NCBI GenBank assembly: GCA_900551365.1
Contig: URVZ01000086.1
Span: 1-7,460 of the forward strand
Source of the DNA: an uncultured Collinsella sp.
GTDB taxonomy: Bacteria; Actinomycetota; Coriobacteriia; Coriobacteriales; Coriobacteriaceae
DNA length: 7,460 bases
Direction: 5' to 3'
The position numbers and the translations under genes are program-made. How positions within the stretch are numbered: position 1 is the first letter of the stretch; each line of letters starts with the position of its first letter. Below the pieces are notes generated by a model that saw nothing but the letters and a program-made list of their open reading frames with translations, ran no database searches and had not been told where the DNA came from. Positions 1-5,012 of this stretch are shown piece by piece.

Positions 1-113
1 TTGTCGCAGCCCCGACCCGCGGTCACGAGCGGGGGCTCCTGTCGTTTCCGTGCCCCTGGATTGGGTCATAGTGTCTGACGTATGCTCGACCTGCAACGTA
101 ATTCAGCCCCAAG
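1..113. other. Left-edge intergenic stretch, possible start of a leftward gene
   Basis: No gene can be assigned here with confidence. On the minus strand a promoter-like pair is visible: TTGCAG at 91-96 and CACTAT at 68-73, separated by 17 nt. Downstream of it an ATG at 69-67 opens a frame that runs off the window edge for 23 codons but has no Shine-Dalgarno. In another frame a GTG at 26-24 follows AGGAG by about 9 nt. Either could be the start of a gene continuing to the left. A GC-rich imperfect hairpin (AGCCC near position 8 with GGGCT near 36) also lies here. Plus-strand frames 1 and 3 end in stops at 76-78 and 67-69 and show nothing recognisable. Confidence 0.25.
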
Positions 114-157
114 TAAAAAGGCCGAAGCCCTCATCCGGGGCTTCGGCCTTTATTTTT
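114..157 (-). terminator. Intrinsic terminator after ndpA, probably bidirectional
   Basis: A perfect 14-bp stem (AAAGGCCGAAGCCC at 117-130 with its complement at 138-151) encloses a 7-nt loop. A-rich sequence precedes it and T-rich sequence follows it on the plus strand, so a U-run is available in both directions. It starts about 19 nt past the ndpA stop codon and should end that transcript. It could equally stop transcription arriving from the left. Confidence 0.9.
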
Positions 158-175
158 GCAGCGTCCAAGCGCAGT

Positions 176-1180
176 TTATCGATTCTCAATTGACCCGATG
201 TTTTTGAGCTCGATGGAGATGAGGCCATTGGGCTCGTTGACGAACTCAATGTACTCGGAGTTCGAACCCATCTCGGCCGGAAAGCTGATCTCGATACCCG
301 TGTCGGTACGGATCTTGTGATTGCGCACGGCCGCGCGCTCGACCTGCTTGCGCTCCACGGGAACGCGCTCAGGAACTTTCTCCTCGGTCAGTGCCGCGCG
401 CACACTCTCCTTGATAACTGGTTCGTCCTCAAAGACCTCATCGACGATATCCCAAGGCGGCAGCTCCTCGTCATCCTCAACCTTCTCGGCAACGGCAGCC
501 TTAACCTTAGCGAGCGCTACAGCCGTGTTGGCACCGTGCTCCTCGGCGACTTCCTCGACCACACGCGTCACGGTGTCGATGACCTCCTTGCCCGATACGC
601 CCGTGTCGCATTGCAGCAGGCCATCGGGGATAAGCATGCGGTCCTCGCCGGCAATCTTGCGCTTCTTATCCACATAGCCGATCTCCATGGTGCTTGCACG
701 CACGATTGCATAGCTCGGCACCTTTTGCGAGGGATTCGGCAGAATGGCGTAGTGGCGCGCAATGTCGTTGCGCACCTCGCCCTCTTCGCGACCCACCTCG
801 TGCATAAAAGCCTGCTTGGAGCCCAGCAGCATCACGGCAAACCAGCGGGCATCCTCATCGTCATCAAAGTCCGCCACAAGCACGTCAGTGGACTCGGCTT
901 TCTCGGCCTTGGTAAGTTCGGAAGAGATGAACTCCGCAATCTGCTGAGACAGATCCACGAACTCACGCTCACCAAAGAAATAGCCCTTGAGCTCGCCGCC
1001 GAATGCGGAGTTCTCGGCAAACGTGGCGCGTTTATTGTCGGCCGAGGTGCGTGCGCGACGCAGATGCGTGGTCACGAAGTTGCGCACGGTACGGCTCTCG
1101 ATATCGAGCTCTCGCTGGCTCATGACGTTGACGGCAGAGTCAAAGTCCAGGATATGCAGAATCGCGTGATTGATTTTCAT
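176..1180 (-). CDS. ndpA: 37-kDa nucleoid-associated protein (NA37/NdpA family)
   Basis: The product is 334 residues if translation starts at 1180, close to the roughly 335 residues of E. coli YejK/NdpA. Family members are nucleoid-associated proteins found with the bacterial chromosome; their precise role is poorly defined. What I see is a short N-terminal segment beginning MKINHAILHILDFD, a typical family opening, then a mixed alpha/beta body with FFGEREFVDLSQQI and KVPSYAIVRASTMEIGY. A highly acidic linker around EKVEDDEELPPWDIVDEVFEDE follows, and the C-terminal part is charged. There is no signal peptide or membrane segment, so it should be cytoplasmic. An in-frame ATG at 1189 would add three residues. 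I prefer 1180 because the family normally begins there and a GGA lies about 9 nt upstream, but neither start has a strong ribosome binding site. The gene has its own -10-like sequence upstream and a strong terminator downstream, which suggests a single-gene unit. Confidence 0.85.
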   Translation of the reverse strand: MKINHAILHILDFDSAVNVMSQRELDIESRTVRNFVTTHLRRARTSADNKRATFAENSAFGGELKGYFFGEREFVDLSQQIAEFISSELTKAEKAESTDVLVADFDDDEDARWFAVMLLGSKQAFMHEVGREEGEVRNDIARHYAILPNPSQKVPSYAIVRASTMEIGYVDKKRKIAGEDRMLIPDGLLQCDTGVSGKEVIDTVTRVVEEVAEEHGANTAVALAKVKAAVAEKVEDDEELPPWDIVDEVFEDEPVIKESVRAALTEEKVPERVPVERKQVERAAVRNHKIRTDTGIEISFPAEMGSNSEYIEFVNEPNGLISIELKNIGSIENR

Positions 1181-1218
1181 ATACGGCATTCCGTTCTAGA
1201 TCGATTTCGGCACGAACC

Positions 1219-1224
1219 AGTATA
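1219..1224 (-). promoter_or_regulatory. Probable -10 element of ndpA
   Basis: The minus strand reads TATACT here, 5 of 6 matches to the sigma-A -10 consensus, about 30-39 nt upstream of the two candidate ndpA start codons. The -35 region is poor: no TTGACA-like hexamer sits at 16-18 nt. The promoter call therefore rests on the -10 and its position alone. Confidence 0.45.
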
Positions 1225-1242
1225 GCGGTCGAGCCCGCTCCA

Positions 1243-1287
1243 GGCGTATCGAAGATTGGCGCATCGGGGACGGGTTGCTCTGCACCA
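1243..1287. repeat. Intergenic REP-like repeat, copy 2
   Basis: The core at 1257-1287 (31 bp) aligns without gaps to 2483-2513 with 25 identities, and five of the six differences are transitions. The ends form an inverted repeat, TGGCGCA with TGCACCA. It is perfect in copy 1, and here it is kept as a G-U pair in minus-strand RNA. The flank to the left (GGCGTATCG) also resembles the flank of copy 1 (GGTGTATTG), so the shared unit is about 45 bp. The element begins only a few bases after the stop codon of the hydrolase gene. It may also act as the 3' end structure of that transcript, since no classical terminator is seen between 1190 and 1291. Confidence 0.6.
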
Positions 1288-1291
1288 ATGG

Positions 1292-2452
1292 TTAGCGCAG
1301 GAACTCGGACTGCCACACCTCGAGCTGTTCTGCCAGGCTCTTACCGCTAGAAGGCACGCTGAACTCGGGACGTCTGGGCAGCAGCGCACACTTAAGAATT
1401 GCCACGATGGTCTGCGAGACAAAGCGTCGCGTATCCTTGTCAAAGCCTTGCGCAGCCTGGAGCATCACGGGCAGGCTCTCGCGCAGATTCCCAGCGATAT
1501 CCGCAAACCGCTCAGCACCCGTAGCCTCAAACACGGAGAACAACGCATCTACAAAACGCTCGCGTTCGCTAGGCGACACTGCAAGCAGCATCTCACGAAT
1601 GGAACCATCAACGTATCGAGCACCGGCAGACAGGCGCTCACAGTACACGAAGTCGTGACCATCAACCACCCAGCTAAAGGGATTGTGCTGCAGCAGGCTG
1701 AACTCGGTGCTCTCAACGATGGCATAGTCCTCCTGTGTCTCGAACATCATGCCAAAGATCGACGACCGAGGTAGCGTCTTGTCGATTCGACCGGAAAGAT
1801 CGGCAAAGGCGTTGCCGTTCAGAAACTCCTCGACGAAGCCCGGGCCATCATGGGAATACGCCCGTTCGATTCGTTCACGGGCAACATCGGAGCACATCGC
1901 TGCACCGTACACCGCAAGGTTTCCACCCTTGGAATGACCCCCGCACAAAAGCGGCCCGCCAATCGCATCCGCCGCCTCGTCCACATAACGTGCCGCGGAT
2001 TCCTGGGCCGGCACAGGACACCGGAACGCCATGTTAAAGTCTTCTTTCCAGCCCACAATCGTACTATCGGTCCCCCGGAAGGAAAGATAACTAAACCCCG
2101 CCGGAAACCGGAACGCCATGGCTGCAAACTGCTCCGTCGCCACCACATCGCTCACAGCACGATAGCCGCAAACGTGCACGCCACGGTAGCGAGGACTTGC
2201 TGCCACGGCCTCCAACAAGGCCCTGCTCCCCTCTGGATCCCACAAGTCGTCAATCATGTCCCGATAGCACTCGGCACGCAGCAGCTCGCGTACGTCTAGG
2301 CCCTGCCAGTTCGTCAGCTCCGCCATATCACCCGGCAAACGCAAATAGGACAACCACGCAAAGACCAGGCTGTCCACCGCGCAGAACGGCCGCTCCTCAA
2401 ACGGATCAAACGCCGTCTGAGCATAGGTCAAAAAATTAGGCGAATCCGACAT
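1292..2452 (-). CDS. Lipase-like alpha/beta hydrolase, DUF2974/Mbeg1-like
   Basis: This 386-residue protein has the look of the DUF2974 (Mbeg1-like) family, a bacterial group related to class-3 lipases. The nucleophile elbow is GGHSKGG, with Ser174 in the GxSxG position, followed by a helix (NLAVYGAA). Before it lies SFRGTDSTIVGWKEDF at about 124-139, the segment that in such lipases carries the oxyanion-hole region. SHDGPGF at 200-206 is a further conserved-looking loop, and candidate acid/histidine residues lie in VVDGHDF (262-268). The N-terminus (LTYAQTAFDPFEERPF) is typical of the family. There is no signal peptide or membrane helix, so a cytoplasmic enzyme is likely. The substrate is unknown; an ester or lipid is only an inference from the fold. 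The start at 2452 has GGGAGG 3 nt upstream, a short but usable spacing. The gene is bracketed by two copies of an intergenic repeat and sits 126 nt downstream of ldh beyond the ldh terminator, so it is probably transcribed on its own. Confidence 0.75.
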   Translation of the reverse strand: MSDSPNFLTYAQTAFDPFEERPFCAVDSLVFAWLSYLRLPGDMAELTNWQGLDVRELLRAECYRDMIDDLWDPEGSRALLEAVAASPRYRGVHVCGYRAVSDVVATEQFAAMAFRFPAGFSYLSFRGTDSTIVGWKEDFNMAFRCPVPAQESAARYVDEAADAIGGPLLCGGHSKGGNLAVYGAAMCSDVARERIERAYSHDGPGFVEEFLNGNAFADLSGRIDKTLPRSSIFGMMFETQEDYAIVESTEFSLLQHNPFSWVVDGHDFVYCERLSAGARYVDGSIREMLLAVSPSERERFVDALFSVFEATGAERFADIAGNLRESLPVMLQAAQGFDKDTRRFVSQTIVAILKCALLPRRPEFSVPSSGKSLAEQLEVWQSEFLR

Positions 2453-2468
2453 GGCCCTCCCATCAACT

Positions 2469-2513
2469 ATGGTGTATTGGGATGGTGCATTGGGGTCAGG
2501 TTACTTTGCACCA
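2469..2513. repeat. Intergenic REP-like repeat, copy 1, with internal 13-bp tandem duplication
   Basis: The right part, 2483-2513, is a 31-bp element with perfect 7-bp inverted ends (TGGTGCA and TGCACCA) that matches copy 2 at 1257-1287. The left part contains a direct tandem repeat: ATGGTGTATTGGG at 2469-2481 and ATGGTGCATTGGG at 2482-2494, 12 of 13 identical. A weak promoter-like pair on the minus strand, CTGACC at 2494-2499 and TACACC at 2471-2476 with 17-nt spacing, lies inside the element. It could serve the hydrolase gene, but the same spacing is not kept in copy 2. The element abuts the U-run of the ldh terminator. Confidence 0.65.
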
Positions 2514-2547
2514 AAAGGCGCCCGGGCCGTGTGGACCCGGACGCCTT
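2513..2547 (-). terminator. Intrinsic terminator of ldh
   Basis: In minus-strand RNA AAGGCGUCCGGG pairs with CCCGGGCGCCUU over 12 bp including one U-G pair, with a 9-nt loop and a short UUUU run. On the plus strand the same position is a C-A mismatch, which supports the minus orientation. It lies 31 nt past the ldh stop codon. Confidence 0.8.
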
Positions 2548-2578
2548 CATTGTAGCTTTTCGCTCTAGCGAGCTTGAT

Positions 2579-3529
2579 TTAGCAGGAGAAATCGACGCTG
2601 TCGATGATGTCCTTGAGGGCCTTGGCGGAGACGGTGAGCTCATGCTGCTCGTCATCGTTCAGCGGCACGGGGACGCGGCAGACAACGCCGTCGCGGCCAA
2701 CGACGGTCGGCATGGAGATGGCAAGATCGGACAGGCCATACTCGCCCACCATGAGCGAGGAGACAGGCAGAACGGTCTGCTCATCGCGCATAACGGCGGT
2801 GCAGATGCGCTTGACGGCCATGGCGACGCCATAGTAGGTGGCGTGCTTCTTCTCGATGATGGTGTAGGCGGAGTTCTTGACGTCCTCGGCGATGCGCTTC
2901 TCGGCAGCCTCATGCTCCAGGTGGCCGTGAAGCTCACAGAAGGTGTTCAGCGGAACGCCGGCAACCTGAGCGCTGGACCAAGCGACAAACTCGGAGTCAC
3001 CGTGCTCGCCCATGACATAGGCCTGGACATCGCGCGGGTCAACCTCGACGTGGGCACCAAGCATCTGCTGCAGGCGGCCGGTGTCGAGCACGGTGCCGGA
3101 ACCGATGACGTGGCCCTCGGGCAGGCCGGACATCTTGATGGCGGCGTAGGTCAGAACATCGACCGGGTTGGAGACGATTAGCAGAATGCCGTCGAAGCCG
3201 GACTTCTTAATCTCGGGAATAATGGACTTGAAGATGCTGACGTTCTTGTTGACCAGGTCCAGGCGGGTCTCACCGGGCTTCTGGGCAGCGCCAGCAGTGA
3301 CGACGATCATGGCGGCGTCGGCGACATCGGAATAATCGCCGGCGTAGATCTTCATCGGCTCGGCAAACGTCATGCCGTGCGCGATATCCAGGGCCTCACC
3401 CTCGGCACGGTTCTTGTCCACGTCGATGAGGACCATCTCGGAGAACAGACCACTCTGCATCAGTGCGAACGCCGAAGACGAACCGACGAAACCGCAGCCG
3501 ACAATAGCGACCTTCTTCTCGTTAACCAT
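2579..3529 (-). CDS. ldh: L-lactate dehydrogenase (NAD-dependent)
   Basis: This 316-residue protein carries the whole LDH/MDH signature and should reduce pyruvate to L-lactate with NADH in the cytoplasm, regenerating NAD+ during fermentation. The N-terminal Rossmann motif is GCGFVG at 11-16, followed by the acidic LIDVDKNRAEGEALDIAHG that contacts NAD ribose. The active-site loop reads QKPGETRLDL. Gln83 at the specificity position, where malate dehydrogenases usually have Arg, points to lactate rather than malate, and Arg89 is the catalytic loop arginine. SNPVDVLTY (120-128), the GSGTVLDTGRL stretch with Asp149 and Arg152, and GEHGDSE with catalytic His176 are all present. Length is normal for the family. 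The start at 3529 fits because the ATG follows GGGAG by about 7 nt and the Rossmann fold begins right after it; the frame is open 26 codons further upstream but that part looks non-coding. A leader hairpin and a terminator flank the gene, so it is probably a monocistronic unit. Confidence 0.95.
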   Translation of the reverse strand: MVNEKKVAIVGCGFVGSSSAFALMQSGLFSEMVLIDVDKNRAEGEALDIAHGMTFAEPMKIYAGDYSDVADAAMIVVTAGAAQKPGETRLDLVNKNVSIFKSIIPEIKKSGFDGILLIVSNPVDVLTYAAIKMSGLPEGHVIGSGTVLDTGRLQQMLGAHVEVDPRDVQAYVMGEHGDSEFVAWSSAQVAGVPLNTFCELHGHLEHEAAEKRIAEDVKNSAYTIIEKKHATYYGVAMAVKRICTAVMRDEQTVLPVSSLMVGEYGLSDLAISMPTVVGRDGVVCRVPVPLNDDEQHELTVSAKALKDIIDSVDFSC

Positions 3530-3554
3530 TAGAAACTCCCATCTCACTCCACAA

Positions 3555-3587
3555 ACAAGCCGCCCGGGAACGACCCGAGCGGCTTGT
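3555..3587 (-). promoter_or_regulatory. Terminator-like hairpin in the ldh leader
   Basis: Minus-strand RNA folds into a 14-bp stem (ACAAGCCGCUCGGG with CCCGGGCGGCUUGU, one U-G pair) with a 5-nt loop, followed by UUGUGG. It ends 25 nt before the ldh ATG. The wobble pair exists only in minus-strand RNA. The stem is too near the start codon for a promoter to fit between, so it is either a conditional terminator, a 5' mRNA stabiliser, or the terminator of the upstream aminotransferase read through into ldh. Confidence 0.6.
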
Positions 3588-3618
3588 CGTAATCCCAATA
3601 CATCCAATCGGGACTTTG

Positions 3619-3624
3619 ATTATG
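3619..3624 (-). promoter_or_regulatory. Possible -10 element of ldh
   Basis: The minus strand reads CATAAT, 5 of 6 matches to the -10 consensus, about 90 nt upstream of the ldh start. The -35 region is only T-rich (CGATTT at 17-nt spacing). If this is used, the mRNA leader is about 80 nt and contains the hairpin at 3555-3587. Confidence 0.4.
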
Positions 3625-3667
3625 CCCCTATTCGCAGCCAAAAATCGACCGTTTACCGAAATTGTTT

Positions 3668-3704
3668 GCAGTATTCGTAAAATAACTGCGCGAAATCGGT
3701 TTCG
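3668..3704. promoter_or_regulatory. Two adjacent inverted repeats upstream of ldh, possible operators
   Basis: GCAGTATT at 3668-3675 faces AATAACTGC at 3681-3689, an imperfect inverted repeat with one extra base. Next to it CGAAA and TTTCG at 3691-3704 form a perfect 5-bp inverted repeat around TCGG. Both lie 45-85 bp upstream of the putative ldh -10, in a 200-bp gap that holds no gene. I recognise no specific regulator motif; neither matches the TTGTGA-type Rex site that might be expected for a fermentative dehydrogenase. Confidence 0.25.
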
Positions 3705-3730
3705 AGCTATTGACGAGTCGAAATAGGTTT

Positions 3731-4894
3731 CTAATACAGGCCCGCCTCGCGAATGGCCTCGACAGCCAAAGCGATCTGATCGGGCGGTAGGACCAGCGCC
3801 ATGCGCACGTGTCCCTCGCCCGAAGGACCAAAACTCGCGCCCGGCGTCACCACAACGCCGGCCTTCTCCATGAGCTCCTCGCAAAACGCCATGGAATCGG
3901 TGCGGCCACCGGGAAGCTTGGCCCACACAAACATAGAGCCATGCGCGTTGGGACGCCCCCAGCCCAGGCCCTCAAGACCGTCGCACAGGGCATCGCGGCG
4001 CTCCTGGTACTTCAGACGCTGCGCCTCGACCTCATCGCGCGGACCGTTCAGACAGGCGATGGCGGCCTTCTGGATCGGGAAGAACATGCCGAAGTCGATC
4101 TGGCCGCGCAGCTTGGCAAAGGCCGAGACCACATCCTCGCGACCGACCAAAAAGCCGATGCGCGCGCCGGTGACGTTAAACGACTTGGAGAGCGAGAAGA
4201 ACTCCACGCCCACCTCGAGCGCACCGGGGTACTGCAGGAAGCTGCCACCCGGCTCACCGTCAAACACGATGTCGGAGTACGCGTTGTCATGAACGATCAA
4301 CAGATCATGCTCGCGGGCAAAGGCGATAATCTCCTCGTAGACCTCGGGCGTGCCCACCGAGCCGACCGGGTTCGCGGGCAGCGACACGATCATATACTTG
4401 GCACGATCGGCCACCTCGGGATCGATACCCGCCACATAGGGCAGGTAATTATGCTCGGCAACCAACGGATAGTACTCGAGCTTGGCATCGGCGATCTTGG
4501 CGCCCGCCTCAAAGACCGGGTAACACGGATCGGGAACCAGAATGGTGTCACCCGGATCGAGCAGGGCCAGGCCCAAATGGCCCACGCCCTCCTGCGTGCC
4601 GTTGCACGACTGCACCATAGACGGCGTAATGCCCGAAACGCCAAAGCGACGCTCATAGTAATCGCACACGGCCTGCTTGAGTTCAGGCAGGTCGCGCAGG
4701 GCATACTTCCACATCTCGGGATCTTGGGCTGCCTGCGTGAGCGCCTCGACCACATGGTCGTACGGCTTAAAATCGGGCGTGCCCACGCTCATGTTGTAAA
4801 TGGTCTTGCCCTGAGCCTTCAGCGCGAGAAGCTTGTTGTTGAGCGAGGCGAAGACCTCCGCGCCAAAGCGGTCGAGACGCTGCGATGCCTGCAT
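3731..4894 (-). CDS. PLP-dependent class I/II aminotransferase
   Basis: This 387-residue protein is a fold-type I aminotransferase. SLSKSFNVTGARIGF holds the lysine that forms the Schiff base with pyridoxal phosphate (Lys237) and the arginine that binds the cofactor phosphate (Arg245). NPVG at 175-178 takes the place of the usual NPTG, HDNAY at 202-206 supplies the ring-binding Asp203 and Tyr206, and HVRMALV near the C-terminus carries Arg364, which should bind the substrate carboxylate. YNMSVGTPDF at 33-42 is the usual N-terminal strand. The sequence style resembles LL-diaminopimelate or aspartate/alanine-type aminotransferases, but the substrate cannot be fixed from sequence alone. I chose the ATG at 4894 because AAAGGTGG precedes it by about 6 nt and the family N-terminus begins here; the frame is open 30 codons further but crosses a terminator-like hairpin. 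It lies 118 nt downstream of nadE and 201 nt upstream of ldh. Confidence 0.88.
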   Translation of the reverse strand: MQASQRLDRFGAEVFASLNNKLLALKAQGKTIYNMSVGTPDFKPYDHVVEALTQAAQDPEMWKYALRDLPELKQAVCDYYERRFGVSGITPSMVQSCNGTQEGVGHLGLALLDPGDTILVPDPCYPVFEAGAKIADAKLEYYPLVAEHNYLPYVAGIDPEVADRAKYMIVSLPANPVGSVGTPEVYEEIIAFAREHDLLIVHDNAYSDIVFDGEPGGSFLQYPGALEVGVEFFSLSKSFNVTGARIGFLVGREDVVSAFAKLRGQIDFGMFFPIQKAAIACLNGPRDEVEAQRLKYQERRDALCDGLEGLGWGRPNAHGSMFVWAKLPGGRTDSMAFCEELMEKAGVVVTPGASFGPSGEGHVRMALVLPPDQIALAVEAIREAGLY

Positions 4895-4913
4895 GGTGCC
4901 ACCTTTCGATATG

Positions 4914-4944
4914 AAAAACGCGGCGCTCCGACAAGAGCGCCGCG
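4914..4944 (-). terminator. Intrinsic terminator or attenuator between nadE and the aminotransferase
   Basis: A perfect 10-bp GC-rich stem (CGCGGCGCTC at 4919-4928 with its complement at 4935-4944) with a 6-nt loop is followed on the minus strand by TTTTT at 4918-4914. This is a textbook terminator about 68 nt past the nadE stop codon. However, only 19 nt separate its U-run from the aminotransferase ATG. Unless that gene depends on read-through, the structure must lie inside its leader and work as an attenuator. Confidence 0.8.
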
Positions 4945-4955
4945 CGATACGGGCC

Positions 4956-4984
4956 ATCAGATTGCAAAAGTGTAACGCTTGCAA
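4956..4984 (-). promoter_or_regulatory. Possible aminotransferase promoter with duplicated TTGCAA boxes
   Basis: On the minus strand TTGCAA (4984-4979) and TCTGAT (4961-4956) are 17 nt apart, each with 4 matches to consensus. A second TTGCAA lies at 4967-4962, so two copies of this self-complementary hexamer flank 11 nt, which is operator-like. If used, transcription would begin just before the hairpin at 4919-4944. The assignment is tentative. Confidence 0.3.
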
Positions 4985-5012
4985 CCCCCGTATTGGTTCA
5001 ATTTAGCCAACC

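Noticed and set aside
317..1225. Plus-strand open frame of 302 codons opposite ndpA
   Set aside because: It overlaps the whole NA37-family gene in antisense and shows only low-complexity His/Leu/Arg-rich sequence.
3590..3605. Possible third copy of the intergenic repeat, sharing ATCCCAATACA with 2475-2483 on the opposite strand
   Set aside because: Only 11 identical bases with no inverted ends; several 11-base matches are expected by chance within a window this size.
3530..3607. Upstream extension of the ldh reading frame by 26 codons
   Set aside because: The extension runs through the leader hairpin and has no family similarity; the ATG at 3529 has a good ribosome binding site and the Rossmann motif follows directly.
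3809..4975. Plus-strand open frame of 388 codons opposite the aminotransferase
   Set aside because: It is an antisense shadow; all catalytic motifs of a PLP aminotransferase are on the minus strand, and the plus frame has no family features.
4895..4984. Upstream extension of the aminotransferase frame by 30 codons
   Set aside because: It would translate through the terminator-like hairpin; the ATG at 4894 with AAAGGTGG upstream fits the family N-terminus.
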